The notes: a model not told the origin generated them from the letters alone. A stretch of DNA of 47,822 nt from Morganella psychrotolerans (GCF_001676155.1 NZ_LZEW01000006.1:1-47822); one strand, 5' to 3'. Counted from the first letter of the stretch, positions 8,282 to 18,589 are shown. Translations and numbers: made by a program.

Positions 8282-9649
8282 TCAGCGGACGATTTCGTAG
8301 CACGGCTCGTAAGCGGAGCTGCCCGGCAGCTTCATCCGGTGCTGGTCGACGAATCCGCGCAGCATGACATCCATGCGTTGCATAATGCTTTCTTCTCCAT
8401 GAATTTTAAATGGTCCGTGCTGTGCAATCGCCTGCAAGCCGTTTTCTTTTACGTTACCGGCGACAATGCCGGAGAAGGCACGGCGCAGGTCAGCCGCCAG
8501 TTTTTCCGGCGCCTGGTTACGGTAAAGATTCAGCGCCGCCATGTTTTCATGGGTCGGATCAAACGGGTGCTGTAAATCATCGGCAATTTTAATCGACCAG
8601 TTGAAGCTGTAAGCATCGCCGGTGCTGCGGCGGTTATCTTTTACCATCGGCATGGCGTGCTTCATGACACGGGCGACTTCAACCGGATCGTCAATAATAA
8701 TCTGATAATGGCGCGTGGCGTCTTCGCCCAGGGTATTGATCACAAAATCATTGAGGACACGGAAGTAGTCCGCGCTCTCTTTCGGGCCGGTTAAGACCAG
8801 CGGCAGTACCTGCTCTTTATTATCAGGATGCATCAGTATTCCCAGCAGATAAAGCAGCTCTTCTGCCGTACCCACACCACCCGGGAAGATAATTATCCCG
8901 TGTGCGAGGCGGACAAAGCTCTCAAGGCGTTTTTCGATATCCGGCATGATGATCAGTTCATTGACCAGCGGATTAGGTGGCTCAGCGGCGATAATCGACG
9001 GCTCTGTCAGACCGATAAAACGGCTGTTTTTGTAGCCTTGTTGCGCGTGACCGACAGCAGCACCTTTCATCGGCGCTTCCATGGCACCCGGTCCGCAGCC
9101 GGTACAGATATTCAGTTCGCGCAGCCCCAGTTCATTACCGACTTTGCGCCCGTACAGGTATTCTGTTTCATTGATGGAGTGACCGCCCCAGCAGACAATC
9201 ATATTCGGATCTTCATCAATATGCAGGGCGCGGGCGTTGCGCAGAATAAAGAAGATCAGGTTGGTCAGATGCGCACCGTCATCCAGGTTCAGACCGCGGC
9301 AGCGCTGGGCGTCCGTAATTTGTGTCTGAACAAACAGAATGTCACGCAATACAGCAAACAGGTTTGCCTGGAGCGAACGGATAATTTTTCCGTCAACAAA
9401 GGCATTCTGCGGCGGATTCACCAGTTCGAGTTTCACACCGCGCTCACGGCGCAGCACGTTGATATCAAAATCCTGAAATTTAGACAGCAATGCGTGGCTG
9501 TTGTCTGTCTGGCTGCCGGAGTTCAGTACCGCCAGCGAGCAATTGCGGTAAAGCCGGTAAAGGTGGCTGCTCGCAGTTCGTTTTAAAACATCAACTTCGA
9601 ACTGAGAGAGCAGGTCCATCGAACCTAACGGGCTGATATGTGTGATCAA
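8282..9649 (-). CDS. ppnN: Pyrimidine/purine nucleotide 5'-monophosphate nucleosidase
   Basis: PpnN (YgdH) splits nucleoside monophosphates into base and ribose 5-phosphate and in E. coli is bound and stimulated by (p)ppGpp. The protein has the LOG-family motifs [10 protein letters not shown] (about 185-194) and PGGVGTAEE (256-264). I chose a TTG start at 9649 because AAGGAG lies 6 bp upstream. The protein then begins (M)[11 protein letters not shown], exactly as in E. coli, with 455 residues against 454. An ATG in frame at 9688 would add 13 residues without family support. xni follows downstream. Confidence 0.94.
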   Translation of the reverse strand: MITHISPLGSMDLLSQFEVDVLKRTASSHLYRLYRNCSLAVLNSGSQTDNSHALLSKFQDFDINVLRRERGVKLELVNPPQNAFVDGKIIRSLQANLFAVLRDILFVQTQITDAQRCRGLNLDDGAHLTNLIFFILRNARALHIDEDPNMIVCWGGHSINETEYLYGRKVGNELGLRELNICTGCGPGAMEAPMKGAAVGHAQQGYKNSRFIGLTEPSIIAAEPPNPLVNELIIMPDIEKRLESFVRLAHGIIIFPGGVGTAEELLYLLGILMHPDNKEQVLPLVLTGPKESADYFRVLNDFVINTLGEDATRHYQIIIDDPVEVARVMKHAMPMVKDNRRSTGDAYSFNWSIKIADDLQHPFDPTHENMAALNLYRNQAPEKLAADLRRAFSGIVAGNVKENGLQAIAQHGPFKIHGEESIMQRMDVMLRGFVDQHRMKLPGSSAYEPCYEIVR

Positions 9650-9712
9650 GCAGAACTCCTTGTTATCCCGTGGATAAAATATGTTCATTCTACACGTTCC
9701 GCGCTGTCTGCC

Positions 9713-10564
9713 TTATTGGCGCGCCAGACGGGCTGCGGACGGTGTAAAGTCCGTATTTGTACGCCACGGATTGATATCCAGCCCGCCGCGCCGGGTGTAA
9801 CGGGCGTAGACGGTCAGGGTTGCCGGGCGACAGTGTGTATTGATATCGGTAAAAATACGCTCAACACACTGTTCATGAAATTCGTTATGGTTGCGGAATG
9901 ACACCAGATAGCGCAGCAGTTTGGCGCGATCGATCTGCGGACCACGGTATTGGATTGAGACAGATCCCCAATCAGGCTGCTGTGTAATCAGGCAGTTTGA
10001 TTTTAACAGGTGGCTGACTAACGTTTCTTCAACGAAATCGTCATTGTCATTGACCGCATCAATAAGATACTCGCTGCTAAACTGATAATCTGCAATAGTA
10101 ATATCCTGATAATCAAGACATTCGCCGGTAAAATCAACGATTTTTTGTTCGGCGAACTGTTCCGGTCGCAGAAGCTCCACTGTTACCTCGCCCTGTGCGC
10201 AGGTGCTCAAATCCTGCTCCAGCGTTTTTTGTACATCATCAGCAGAGGCAAAAACAGTCTGATTAAAGCTGTTGAGATAGAGTTTAAAGCTTTTTGATTC
10301 AATCAGATTCAGTCCGCGGGCATCGAGTGAGACATAACCCAGCGCGATACAGGGGATCCCGTTGGGTTGCAACCAGGAGAGCTCATACAGTGTCCAGAGA
10401 TCAGCACCGCGAAAAGGCAGGTTATCTGCATGCAGATGCAGTGCATCCCGGTTCAGGCTGCGCGGTACGCCCTGCAATAATGCAGGATTGTAGTGCTGCT
10501 CGTAGCCGGTTTTTTTACCCAGCGTCAGAGACGCTAACTCAGCCTTTCCTTCATACAGAGACAT
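9713..10564 (-). CDS. queF: NADPH-dependent 7-cyano-7-deazaguanine reductase
   Basis: QueF reduces preQ0 to preQ1 in queuosine synthesis, using NADPH. The 283-residue protein is the long, two-domain type found in E. coli (282). It has the substrate/NADPH motif ESKSFKLY at 89-96, the catalytic Cys191 in [14 protein letters not shown] and Asp198. The ATG at 10564 follows AAAGGG and agrees with the family length; an upstream in-frame start at 10612 is less likely. It is divergent from syd. Confidence 0.95.
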   Translation of the reverse strand: MSLYEGKAELASLTLGKKTGYEQHYNPALLQGVPRSLNRDALHLHADNLPFRGADLWTLYELSWLQPNGIPCIALGYVSLDARGLNLIESKSFKLYLNSFNQTVFASADDVQKTLEQDLSTCAQGEVTVELLRPEQFAEQKIVDFTGECLDYQDITIADYQFSSEYLIDAVNDNDDFVEETLVSHLLKSNCLITQQPDWGSVSIQYRGPQIDRAKLLRYLVSFRNHNEFHEQCVERIFTDINTHCRPATLTVYARYTRRGGLDINPWRTNTDFTPSAARLARQ

Positions 10565-10673
10565 ATTTAACCCTTTAACATCAGATGACGAAATTGTACG
10601 GCCTGTCGCCAATATAGCCTGTCATACGTTACTATAGCGATATGGCACACTTATTTTTATCAGGTTTTGCGAA

Positions 10674-11225
10674 ATGACCCGAATGGTTTCTCAGGCGTTA
10701 CATCAGTTTACCCAACATTATGTCGGTTTATGTCAGGAAAAAACAGGCTTAGCGCCGGTCAGTTATGAACTTTACAGTATTCCGTCTCCGTGTATTATTC
10801 GTACAGGTGATGAGTGCGTGTACTGGATGCCGGCAGCATTCACGGCTGATCTGCATTTACAGCCGGTTGAAAATGCGCTGGAAATTGAAGTGCATCCGGA
10901 TGCGGTGCAATATTATACACAGCAGTTCGCCGGGGATATGCAGGCGAACTTTGAGGGACTGCCGCTCAGCCTGGTACAGGTCTGGAGTGAAGACGATTTT
11001 ATCCGTCTTCAGGAAAACCTGATAGGTCACCTGGTGACACAGCGGCGTCTCAAGCTTCCGCCGACCCTGTTTATCGCCACGCTGGCGTCAGAGTTTGACA
11101 TAATTTCTGTCTGCAACCTGAGCGGGGAAGTTCTCCTGGAAACATTCGGTACTAAAAAACGCCGGGTGCTTGCTGCGGATATTGCCACATTTCTTTCGCT
11201 GTTAACCGTTGAATTTACAGCATAA
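10674..11225 (+). CDS. syd: SecY-interacting protein Syd
   Basis: Syd is a small membrane-associated protein that binds SecY and is thought to monitor assembly of the SecYEG translocon. The 183-residue protein is the size of E. coli Syd (181) and matches it throughout, for example CVYWMPAAF and DIISVCNLSGEVLLE. It lies between divergent queF and the yqcC-truC pair, as in E. coli. Confidence 0.92.
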   Translation: MTRMVSQALHQFTQHYVGLCQEKTGLAPVSYELYSIPSPCIIRTGDECVYWMPAAFTADLHLQPVENALEIEVHPDAVQYYTQQFAGDMQANFEGLPLSLVQVWSEDDFIRLQENLIGHLVTQRRLKLPPTLFIATLASEFDIISVCNLSGEVLLETFGTKKRRVLAADIATFLSLLTVEFTA

Positions 11226-11504
11226 CGATAACTGACATCCGTGTGGGATTCTGTCGCTTTATCCGGTGAACTCTGTCCGGGAACTATGACGGTTTGTTAA
11301 AAATAATCAGATAATTCATCAGGTTATTTTTTGTTACACGTTGGTGCTACAGATAGTTGCCGGTGGTTGTGTTGTTTATCCCTGCGGGTTCCGGCATCCT
11401 GTTTGTGTTCATAAGGAAATGGACGGAAATAAACGGACGTATTTTCTTCAGGGACAGGATGTTATTTCATTAAAAAAGAGGGGGGATTTTCCCCCCTCTT
11501 TTTT
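11226..11504 (+). other. Unassigned GGA-rich intergenic region where E. coli has csrB
   Basis: No supported gene lies between syd and yqcC. In E. coli the CsrA-sequestering RNA CsrB is encoded between these two genes, on the same strand. Here six GGA triplets cluster in about 45 bases (11415-11459), in AGGA, GGAC and AGGATG contexts, and a strong terminator follows. The total is far below the roughly 18 sites of E. coli CsrB, and GGA triplets also occur on the other strand. No clear UvrY box or promoter is visible. It could be a short Csr-type RNA or just the syd 3' region. Confidence 0.25.
11472..11504 (+). terminator. Strong bidirectional rho-independent terminator
   Basis: The inverted repeat AAAAAAGAGGGGGGA/TCCCCCCTCTTTTTT has a 3-base loop. 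It is the end signal for whatever is transcribed through 11226-11470 (syd or an unassigned RNA). Confidence 0.88.
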
Positions 11505-11568
11505 ATTGCGTTTTTTTGTACCCGGATCGCGGGAATTGATTTTTACTTACCTGACACCAATGTTACGC

Positions 11569-11613
11569 TATACCCAACGTCATTCAGGATGCAGGCAGGC
11601 AGCAAGCTCCGCC
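11569..11613 (-). repeat. Half ERIC-type repeat
   Basis: It begins TATACCCAACGTCATTCAGG, continues ATGCAGGCAGGCAGCAAGCTC, and then loses similarity to the other copies. The other end (ATAAGGGTATA) is absent. It ends about 43 bp before the yqcC start, so its missing half may have been replaced or deleted during evolution of the yqcC upstream region. Confidence 0.7.
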
Positions 11614-11656
11614 TTCCTGAGATGAACTAATTGTGCAGAGTGAGCAGGTTTCAGCT

Positions 11657-11980
11657 ATGAAAAAACGTCAGCAGATTGTTGATATTCTTACCGGTATTGA
11701 AGAAGAAATGCGCGCAGTTGATCTGTGGCAGGGGCAGCCGCCGGCGGCGGATGCATTTGAGAGTAAACTGCCGTTTGCTGTGGATACCATGAATGCCCAC
11801 GAATGGTTGCAGTGGATACTTATCCCGCGCCTGTATGCCGTGATTGAGCAGGGTTCAGCATTACCGTCCGCTTTTCAGATAACCCCGTATTTTGAAGAGC
11901 ATTACCGCAATGATGCGGATGCGCCTCGCTATCTGACATTATTAAATCATCTGCGGACATTGGACGGGCTTTTCGCGTGA
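11657..11980 (+). CDS. yqcC: DUF446 family protein YqcC
   Basis: This 107-residue protein of the DUF446 (YqcC) family has the typical core DTMNAHEWLQWILIPRLYAVIE. Its function is not established. The ATG at 11657 gives a length close to E. coli YqcC (109). A GTG at 11633 in the same frame would add eight residues with a poorer ribosome-binding site. The stop overlaps the truC GTG start by 4 bp (GTGA), which implies translational coupling. Confidence 0.88.
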   Translation: MKKRQQIVDILTGIEEEMRAVDLWQGQPPAADAFESKLPFAVDTMNAHEWLQWILIPRLYAVIEQGSALPSAFQITPYFEEHYRNDADAPRYLTLLNHLRTLDGLFA

Positions 11981-12702
11981 CTCAGTTATTAGAAATCTGT
12001 TATCAGGATGAATATCTCATCGCAATCAATAAGCCTGCCGGATGGTTAGTTCACCGCAGCTGGCTTGACCGCCATGAGACGGTTTTTGTGATGCAGACAC
12101 TGCGCGACCAGATTGGTCAGCATGTTTTTCCCGTCCACCGCCTGGATCGCCCGACATCGGGTGTATTGCTGATGGCACTCTCTTCCGATGTGGCAAGGCT
12201 GCTGTCTCAGCAGCTTGAACGCCACGAAATGCAGAAAACCTATCATGCTGTTGTGCGCGGCTGGATAGAAGAAACCGCCACGCTGGATTATGCGCTGGCG
12301 GAAGAGCTGGATAAAATTGCCGATAAATTTGCCACGGAAAAACCGGCGCAACCGGCGGTGACTCACTACCGCCCGCTGGAGCGGATTGAATGCCCGGTCG
12401 CTGTCGGACGTTATCCGACCTCCCGTTATACCCTGATGGAGCTGAAACCGGAAACCGGGCGAAAACATCAGCTGCGCCGCCATATGACCCATTTGCGTCA
12501 CCCGATTATCGGCGACAGCGCACACGGCGACCTGCGGCAAAACCGGGGCTTCACTGAGTATTTCGGCAGCCGCAGACTGATGCTGCACGCCTCTGAGCTG
12601 TCTCTGATGCATCCGGTTACCGGCGCACCATTAGTGTTCCGCGCACCGTTTGATGAGCAGTGGCAGCAGGTTGCGGCACAGTTTGGCTGGACGTTGCCCT
12701 GA
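11977..12702 (+). CDS. truC: tRNA pseudouridine(65) synthase TruC
   Basis: TruC converts U65 of tRNAs to pseudouridine. The 241-residue protein is of the RluA type, with the catalytic motif HRLDRPTSG at 54-62 (Asp57). ETGRKHQLRRHM and HPIIGDSAHGD follow further on. It starts with GTG inside the yqcC stop. E. coli TruC is about 20 residues longer at the end. Confidence 0.93.
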   Translation: MTQLLEICYQDEYLIAINKPAGWLVHRSWLDRHETVFVMQTLRDQIGQHVFPVHRLDRPTSGVLLMALSSDVARLLSQQLERHEMQKTYHAVVRGWIEETATLDYALAEELDKIADKFATEKPAQPAVTHYRPLERIECPVAVGRYPTSRYTLMELKPETGRKHQLRRHMTHLRHPIIGDSAHGDLRQNRGFTEYFGSRRLMLHASELSLMHPVTGAPLVFRAPFDEQWQQVAAQFGWTLP

Positions 12703-12769
12703 GTTGCCCTGACCTGAATAGTATAACAATATGATCTTTATAATTAAATCTGACTGAAAAGGACAAGTG

Positions 12770-13219
12770 ATGGCGCGTATCGGTATTTTTGTCGGCACAG
12801 TGTATGGCAATTCTCTGGCTGTGGGTGAAGAAGCACAGGCTGTTCTGACGGACGCCGGTCATGATGTGACATTATTTGATGAACCGGAACTTGCACAGTG
12901 GAAAGCGTATCTTACGGATGTGGCGCTGGTGATTACCTCTACGACCGGGCAGGGCGATTTGCCGGATAATATCCGTGCGCTGTTTGCCGGGCTGCGTGAT
13001 GAGGTAGGCTATCAGCCATCCCTGCGTTACGGCATTATCGCGCTGGGTGACAGCAGTTATGATAACTTTGCCGGTGGTGGTCAGCAGTTTGATGAATTGT
13101 TGCAAGAGCAACAGGCGCAGCGCATTGGTGAGATGCTGGTGATTGATGGCGCAGACGTTGCCGTGCCTGAAGAGCATGCATTGGCGTGGATAACTGAGTG
13201 GGCAGCGCAGATTAAGTAA
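12770..13219 (+). CDS. yqcA: Flavodoxin YqcA
   Basis: YqcA is a short-chain flavodoxin of unknown specific partner that would carry FMN. The 149-residue protein equals E. coli YqcA in length. The FMN phosphate loop is GTVYGNS near the N-terminus, followed by [12 protein letters not shown] and [10 protein letters not shown]. The ATG at 12770 follows AAAAGGA; a GTG directly before it is not needed. It follows truC as in E. coli and ends 50 bp before a palindromic repeat. Confidence 0.92.
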   Translation: MARIGIFVGTVYGNSLAVGEEAQAVLTDAGHDVTLFDEPELAQWKAYLTDVALVITSTTGQGDLPDNIRALFAGLRDEVGYQPSLRYGIIALGDSSYDNFAGGGQQFDELLQEQQAQRIGEMLVIDGADVAVPEEHALAWITEWAAQIK

Positions 13220-13269
13220 CAGTAAAAACAGCGCCGTTATAAGCCGGTATGGCACAACGGCGCAGTATA

Positions 13270-13330
13270 GATACCCTTATTCATGCAGGCTGCCGGTGTG
13301 TTGGCTGCATCCTGCATGAATAAGGGTATC
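13270..13330. repeat. Perfect-armed 61-bp ERIC-type palindrome
   Basis: Two identical 20-bp arms, GATACCCTTATTCATGCAGG and its exact reverse complement, flank a 21-bp centre. Other copies have two different ends (CTTATTCATT and GACGTTGGG); here both ends are of the CTTATTCAT type. It lies between convergent yqcA and yaeH, 9 bp from the yaeH stop. It can act as a two-way terminator-like hairpin, although it lacks a long U-tract. Confidence 0.85.
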
Positions 13331-13339
13331 GACTGAGGA

Positions 13340-13726
13340 TTATTTGCGGGTCAGTTTTTCAAGATCGCTTTCAATCTCAGCGATTTTGTTTGACACAACA
13401 TGCTCCAGATGGCGCAGATCGTCGAGGATCTTGCGTTTAAGATCAACTTCCGGCAGCGCGCTTTCATCTTGTTTGCAGATTTTATCCAGCTCTTCAATAA
13501 CATAACGAAGATTGCTGTTAATTTCGTTGACTTCTTTAAAGCCCTGCGCGTCCTGAATAGTTTTGCGCTGGCGCGGGTATTTAAACTTCACGCTTTTGGC
13601 AAAAAACTCACCTTTATCTTTGCGAAAATAGATTTTCAGAATGTCATTGTTCGCTTCCTGACGAAGGGTATAGCGATCAATATCTTCAGGATGCGTAATT
13701 CCCAGACTTTTTAAATTGTCATACAT
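13340..13726 (-). CDS. yaeH: UPF0325 family protein YaeH
   Basis: This 128-residue protein matches E. coli YaeH in length and nearly throughout ([19 protein letters not shown] and [13 protein letters not shown]). Its function is unknown. The C-terminal part is charged and probably helical ([20 protein letters not shown]). I chose the ATG at 13726 because AGGTGA precedes it and the length then equals the family. Its neighbour on the dapD side is conserved with E. coli. On the other side E. coli has cdaR, whereas here it is yqcA. Confidence 0.92.
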   Translation of the reverse strand: MYDNLKSLGITHPEDIDRYTLRQEANNDILKIYFRKDKGEFFAKSVKFKYPRQRKTIQDAQGFKEVNEINSNLRYVIEELDKICKQDESALPEVDLKRKILDDLRHLEHVVSNKIAEIESDLEKLTRK

Positions 13727-13795
13727 GTGCGTCACCTATTTAGAGTATATTCTGTTCTGTTTTCGCCGGATTCGGCGAAAGATAAACTGCACGGA

Positions 13796-13827
13796 TAATA
13801 AAATAGCGGAGTTATTATCCGCTATTT
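13796..13827 (-). terminator. Rho-independent terminator after dapD
   Basis: On the minus strand the stem AAATAGCGGA/TCCGCTATTT with a 7-base loop is followed by TATTAT. It starts seven bases after the dapD stop codon, so yaeH probably has its own promoter between 13727 and 13795. Confidence 0.75.
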
Positions 13828-13833
13828 CTGAGA

Positions 13834-14658
13834 TTAGTCTATGGTGCGTAACAATTCATTAATCCCGACTTTACCCCTGGTTTTTTCATCCACTTTTTTG
13901 ACAATTACCGCACAATAGAGACTGTAGCTGCCATCTTTTGACGGCAGATTGCCGGAGACAACCACTGAGCCGGCCGGTACACGTCCGTAGTGAATTTCGC
14001 CGGTTTCACGATCGTAAATTTTGGTGCTCTGTCCGATGAAAACGCCCATCGAAATGACCGAGCCGGTTTCCACGATCACGCCTTCAACCACTTCTGAACG
14101 CGCGCCGACAAAACAGTTATCTTCAATAATAGTCGGATTTGCCTGTAACGGTTCTAACACGCCGCCAATGCCGACACCACCGGAGAGATGTACGTTTTTC
14201 CCGATCTGCGCACATGAGCCGACGGTCGCCCAGGTATCGACCATTGTGCCTTCATCCACATAAGCCCCGATATTGACATAAGACGGCATCAGTACGGTGT
14301 TGCGGGCAATATAAGCGCCACGGCGGGCGGCTGCCGGTGGTACGACACGAAAGCCTTCGCGCTCAAAACGTGCCTGGTCGTATCCGGCGAATTTCATCGG
14401 GACTTTATCAAAATAGCGGGACTCTGCGCCATCCATGACCTGATTATCACTGATACGGAAAGAGAGCAGCACTGCTTTTTTCAGCCACTGATGGGTTACC
14501 CAGGTGCCGCCGATTTTTTCTGCGACCCGCAGTTTCCCGCAATCCAGTAACTCAATCACCTGATTGACTGCTTCGCGCAGTGCTGGTGTGGTGGTTGCCG
14601 GAGTGATAGCGGCGCGGTCTTCAAAGGCGGATTCAATAATGGCCTGTAATTGCTGCAT
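13834..14658 (-). CDS. dapD: 2,3,4,5-tetrahydropyridine-2,6-dicarboxylate N-succinyltransferase
   Basis: DapD succinylates tetrahydrodipicolinate using succinyl-CoA, in the diaminopimelate/lysine pathway that feeds peptidoglycan. The 274-residue protein equals E. coli DapD in length. The second half is a left-handed beta-helix of hexapeptide repeats (for example [12 protein letters not shown] and [18 protein letters not shown]). It lies 37 bp downstream of glnD on the same strand, as in E. coli. Confidence 0.96.
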   Translation of the reverse strand: MQQLQAIIESAFEDRAAITPATTTPALREAVNQVIELLDCGKLRVAEKIGGTWVTHQWLKKAVLLSFRISDNQVMDGAESRYFDKVPMKFAGYDQARFEREGFRVVPPAAARRGAYIARNTVLMPSYVNIGAYVDEGTMVDTWATVGSCAQIGKNVHLSGGVGIGGVLEPLQANPTIIEDNCFVGARSEVVEGVIVETGSVISMGVFIGQSTKIYDRETGEIHYGRVPAGSVVVSGNLPSKDGSYSLYCAVIVKKVDEKTRGKVGINELLRTID

Positions 14659-14695
14659 TGACGTCGTTTTCCTTTTATCGGGTGATTTGACAAAT

Positions 14696-17350
14696 TTACT
14701 CTGTTTTATCCTTTGAATTGAGGGCTTTTGTCAACCTTTTAGCCAGTTCTTCCTGAATGTTTTTATTCAGCGCTTTATTATCCTTATCCGTCAGAATGAA
14801 GATATCCTCCACTTTTTCGCCGGTTGTGGTGATCCGCGCACCATGCAGTTGCAAACCCAGCCCGGCAAAAATTTGTCCGACCTGCGCCAGCAATCCGGGC
14901 TTGTCTAATGCGTACAGTTCCATATAGCTGCGCAATCCCCGTTTGTTGTGGATAAATCTGATGCGGGTCGGCACATCGAAATGGCGCAGTTTTGCCGGAG
15001 CGGTGCGGGTGCGGTGATTGGGAATAAAACCGGTGGTCACCGCAGCGGCGAGTGCGTGACGGATGCTTTCGTGGCGGTCGGCGGCAAGCTGTTTACCATC
15101 CGGCTCCAGTACAACAAAGGAGTCCATCGCCATATTGTCCCGGTTAGTAAAAATCTGCGCATTCTGAACACTCAGATTGCGGCGATCCAACTCACTGACC
15201 ACAGAGGCAAACAGCGAGGGCCGGTCGTGGCACCAGATAAAAATCTCGCTGCCGCCGTGGCTGCGCTGGTTGCTGATAAGGATCAGCGGTGAGTCCGTAT
15301 CATGATTGATCAGGGCTTTTGCATGCCAGGCAAGCTGTTCCGGAGTGTGACGCAGAAAATAATCCGCATGGCAGCGCGACCAGAGCAACTGAAGGCGATG
15401 TTCATCCGTACCGTACTGGCGCAGCAGTGCCAGGGCGCGATCGCGGTGGTGGCGGATACGCTGGCGCAGATTGGGTTTGTTATGTACCCCGCGCAGCAGC
15501 TGGTTTTCCGTACTGATAAACAGCTCCTGAAGCAGGCTGCGCCGCCAACTGTTCCACAGCGAGGCATTGGTCGCCCAGATATCCGCGACTGTCAGACAAA
15601 TAAGATAGCGCAGGCGATCAACTGTCCGGACCTCGTCGGCAAAGGTGCGGATCACTTCCGGATCCTGAATATCGCGGCGCTGCGCTGTGACTGACATCAG
15701 AAGGTGTTGTTCAACCAGCCAGCTGACAAGGCAGGTATCTTCTTCACTCAACGAGTGATATTCACAGAACTGACGGGCATCGGCTGCACCGGCGACAGCA
15801 TGGTCACCCTGTCTGCCCTTGGCGATATCATGGAACAGTGCAGCAAGGCGCAGCAGCTCCGGCTGCGCAAGCGTCGGATAAACATCCACACAAACCGGGT
15901 GGTTTACACGTTCAGATTCCCGCTTAAATGTGTCTATTTTTCCCAGCACGCGGAGCGTGTGCTCATCGACCGTATAGGCATGAAATAAATCGAACTGCAT
16001 TTGCCCGACAATATTACTCCACAGCGGCATATAGGCGCTCAGTACGCCGTGGCGGTGCATCGGAACAAACGCCGCACTTACCCCGCGCGGATGGCGGAGG
16101 ATAGCAATAAACAGTTTCCGCGCCTGCGGGTATTCCATCAGCGGGCGGGCGAGGTGGCGGCGGGCATGGCGCAACTGGCGCAATGTCGCGGAATCAATCC
16201 CGGTAATACGTTCGTCACAGGCCATCAGATAAAACATCCGCATTATCGCGGCGGGATCGTTGCTGAATGTATCGCTGTTAATTAAGCCGATTCGGTGTCC
16301 GTATAACTGAAACTCATTATCGAGCGGGCCGGGGGCTTCGTGATGACCGGCGTGTAAAATCGCCTCATCAAACAGTTGCAACAGCATCTCATTGAGTTCA
16401 GATACACGGCGGGTAACGCGGTAATAGGCTTTCATCATCCGTTCAACGGGCTGATTGCGTTCCCCGTCATAACCAAGCTGCTCCGCCACACTGAGCTGGC
16501 GGTCAAACAGCAGGCGGTTGTCGTAACGGGTCAGTGACAGATGCAGGGCGAAACGGATCCGCCAGAGCGTATCCAGGCATTCATTCAGCTCTTCGCGCTC
16601 TGCATTTGTCAGAAAACCGGAACCGGCCATTTCACTGAGCGAGGTTGCGCCAAAATGACGGCGGGCGACCCAGAGCAGCGTATGGATATCCCGCAGGCCG
16701 CCGGGGCTGCTTTTGATATCCGGCTCCAGGTTGTAACTGGTGCTGTGATAGCGGGCATGGCGTGCATTTTGCTCTTCCAGTTTGGCAGCAAAAAAACGCG
16801 GTGACGGCCAGAAATCATCATTGAATACCCGTTTTTGCAGTTGCAGAAACAGCGGCAGTGAACCGCAGATAAGGCGTGATTCAATCAGATTGGTCGCGAT
16901 AGTCAGGTCGTTCAGTCCCTCACGGATGCACTCGTCAAGGTCACGGACACTGTGCCCGACGACAAGTTTCAGATCCCACAGCAGCGCGATAAACTCACCG
17001 ATTTTCGGTGTGAGTGCGTCCGGCAGCGACGCTTCGCTGAGCAGCAGAATATCCACATCAGATAACGGATGCAGCTCCCGTCGCCCGTAACCGCCGACAG
17101 CAATCAGTGAAAATCCGGCAATATCCTCAAACCCGGTAAACTGCCACAGGCGGATAAGCAACTGATCAATATAATCACTGCGGGTCAGCAGCAGGGAATG
17201 CACGGGCTGTCCTTCACGGAAAGCTTCTGCCTGCCAGCGGTGGTAGTGTTCAAGGTGTTCCCGCAACACAGAAAGCTGCAAATCATCATCAGTAAATGAC
17301 AGCGGCGAGGCGGGTTTGAGGGCTGATGCCGCAGACCGGGCTATATCCAT
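14696..17350 (-). CDS. glnD: Bifunctional uridylyltransferase/uridylyl-removing enzyme GlnD
   Basis: GlnD is the primary nitrogen sensor. It uridylylates PII (GlnB/GlnK) when glutamine is low and removes the group when it is high. The 884-residue protein has the nucleotidyltransferase motif [15 protein letters not shown] (Asp98 and Asp100). An HD domain lies near 515 ([17 protein letters not shown]). Two C-terminal ACT domains, which bind glutamine, start near 705 ([19 protein letters not shown]) and 812 ([19 protein letters not shown]). Gene order map-glnD-dapD is as in E. coli. Confidence 0.96.
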   Translation of the reverse strand: MDIARSAASALKPASPLSFTDDDLQLSVLREHLEHYHRWQAEAFREGQPVHSLLLTRSDYIDQLLIRLWQFTGFEDIAGFSLIAVGGYGRRELHPLSDVDILLLSEASLPDALTPKIGEFIALLWDLKLVVGHSVRDLDECIREGLNDLTIATNLIESRLICGSLPLFLQLQKRVFNDDFWPSPRFFAAKLEEQNARHARYHSTSYNLEPDIKSSPGGLRDIHTLLWVARRHFGATSLSEMAGSGFLTNAEREELNECLDTLWRIRFALHLSLTRYDNRLLFDRQLSVAEQLGYDGERNQPVERMMKAYYRVTRRVSELNEMLLQLFDEAILHAGHHEAPGPLDNEFQLYGHRIGLINSDTFSNDPAAIMRMFYLMACDERITGIDSATLRQLRHARRHLARPLMEYPQARKLFIAILRHPRGVSAAFVPMHRHGVLSAYMPLWSNIVGQMQFDLFHAYTVDEHTLRVLGKIDTFKRESERVNHPVCVDVYPTLAQPELLRLAALFHDIAKGRQGDHAVAGAADARQFCEYHSLSEEDTCLVSWLVEQHLLMSVTAQRRDIQDPEVIRTFADEVRTVDRLRYLICLTVADIWATNASLWNSWRRSLLQELFISTENQLLRGVHNKPNLRQRIRHHRDRALALLRQYGTDEHRLQLLWSRCHADYFLRHTPEQLAWHAKALINHDTDSPLILISNQRSHGGSEIFIWCHDRPSLFASVVSELDRRNLSVQNAQIFTNRDNMAMDSFVVLEPDGKQLAADRHESIRHALAAAVTTGFIPNHRTRTAPAKLRHFDVPTRIRFIHNKRGLRSYMELYALDKPGLLAQVGQIFAGLGLQLHGARITTTGEKVEDIFILTDKDNKALNKNIQEELAKRLTKALNSKDKTE

Positions 17351-17529
17351 GAGGGATCCTTATCGGGGACGATATTTTTAATAAGGTTACTGCGTCAGCA
17401 GGGAAATAACCAGCGTTCAGGGGGGATTATCGTCAGGGAACGGAGCGGGTAAGAGGGCGGGGGGATTTTGGGTTGTTATCCCGCCCGGCAACAGCGCCGG
17501 ACGGAACCGAAGAGACACTTGTTGTGCGA

Positions 17530-18327
17530 TTATTGCGCGATAAGAATACGCGAAAGTGCGCCTTCTTCATCACTACGCAGTGTCATTATCTCACAACCGT
17601 CGTCGGTAACGACCAGGGTGTGTTCATACTGCGCGGACAGACCGTGATCTTTGGTTTTCACCGTCCAGCCATCTTTCATTGTCCGGATGCGGTAATCACC
17701 TGTGTTAACCATCGGCTCGATAGTGAACGCCATGCCTTTTTTCAGTACCACGCCGCCGTCATCACCGTCATAGTGCAGAACCTGTGGCTCTTCGTGGAAA
17801 CCTTCGCCGATCCCGTGCCCGCAGTAATCACGGACAACGGAGTAATCATGCCCTTCCACAAATTTCTGGATAGCGGCCCCCAGGGTACGCAGGCGAATCC
17901 CGGGTCTGACCATACGCAGTGCGAGATAAAGGCTCTCCTGAGTCACTTTGCACAGACGTTCAGCCTGAATTGACGGGGTTCCTGCAATAAACATCGCAGA
18001 GGTATCACCGTGGAAACCGTCTTTTATTACGGTCACATCGATATTAACGATATCGCCGTTTTTTAAGATTTTGTCATTGTCCGGTATTCCGTGGCAGACC
18101 ACATCATTCACGGAGATACAGACTGATTTCGGGAAGCCGTGATAGCCGAGACAGGCAGAAATCGCGTCCTGTTTAACGGTAATATGCTCGTGGCAGAGTC
18201 TGTCCAGTTCACCGGTGCTGACGCCCGGCACAACATGCGGTTTTATCATCTCGAGAACGTCGGCTGCGAGACGACCGGCGACACGCATTTTCCGGATGTC
18301 GTCTTCTGTTTTGATTGTGATTGCCAT
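17530..18327 (-). CDS. map: Methionine aminopeptidase, type I
   Basis: Map removes the initiator methionine from nascent proteins. The 265-residue protein keeps all metal ligands at the same numbers as E. coli: Asp97, Asp108, His171, Glu204 and Glu235, plus His79. The start MAITIKTEDDIRKMRVAGR aligns directly. It is divergent from rpsB. A 179-bp gap separates it from glnD, with a GC hairpin at about 17480-17506 lacking a U-tract. Confidence 0.97.
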   Translation of the reverse strand: MAITIKTEDDIRKMRVAGRLAADVLEMIKPHVVPGVSTGELDRLCHEHITVKQDAISACLGYHGFPKSVCISVNDVVCHGIPDNDKILKNGDIVNIDVTVIKDGFHGDTSAMFIAGTPSIQAERLCKVTQESLYLALRMVRPGIRLRTLGAAIQKFVEGHDYSVVRDYCGHGIGEGFHEEPQVLHYDGDDGGVVLKKGMAFTIEPMVNTGDYRIRTMKDGWTVKTKDHGLSAQYEHTLVVTDDGCEIMTLRSDEEGALSRILIAQ

Positions 18328-18504
18328 AATTGTAGGTATCCGAACCGGGATTATCCCGTTACTTAGGAAAGTGGGAATTAAGTCGGCGGTATGTTAACAG
18401 CCGGAGAAAAGGATGCCAATCATTGTGCGCCGGGAGTTGAGTAATACACCGTCGTTTTTCAGGTGAAAAATGCAGAAAAAGTGGTATCGCCGGGGTATTT
18501 ATGG

Positions 18505-18510
18505 TATAAA
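18505..18510 (+). promoter_or_regulatory. Candidate -10 element of the rpsB promoter
   Basis: TATAAA is followed by a GC-rich discriminator (GCGCGCC), as expected for a growth-rate-regulated ribosomal protein promoter. No good -35 is visible at 16-18 bp, so the call rests on the -10, the discriminator and position about 180 bp before rpsB. Confidence 0.35.
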
Positions 18511-18589
18511 GCGCGCCGGTATTCCGTGTATTTTTGCCCGGGAGCCGAACTTTTAATAACTCAACTGTGTATAACACACACGGATCGGC

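Noticed and set aside
8828-9586. 252-codon open frame on the plus strand across ppnN
   Set aside because: Antisense to a clear PpnN; composition is that of a shadow frame, with no motif.
11341-11625. 94-codon open frame between syd and yqcC
   Set aside because: It reads straight through the strong terminator at 11472-11504 and into an ERIC repeat, has no ribosome-binding site, and resembles nothing known.
17351-17529. G-rich stretch with hairpin between map and glnD as a small RNA or terminator
   Set aside because: The hairpin at about 17480-17506 has no U-tract and there is no promoter-like sequence of note; I see only a spacer that probably holds the glnD promoter.
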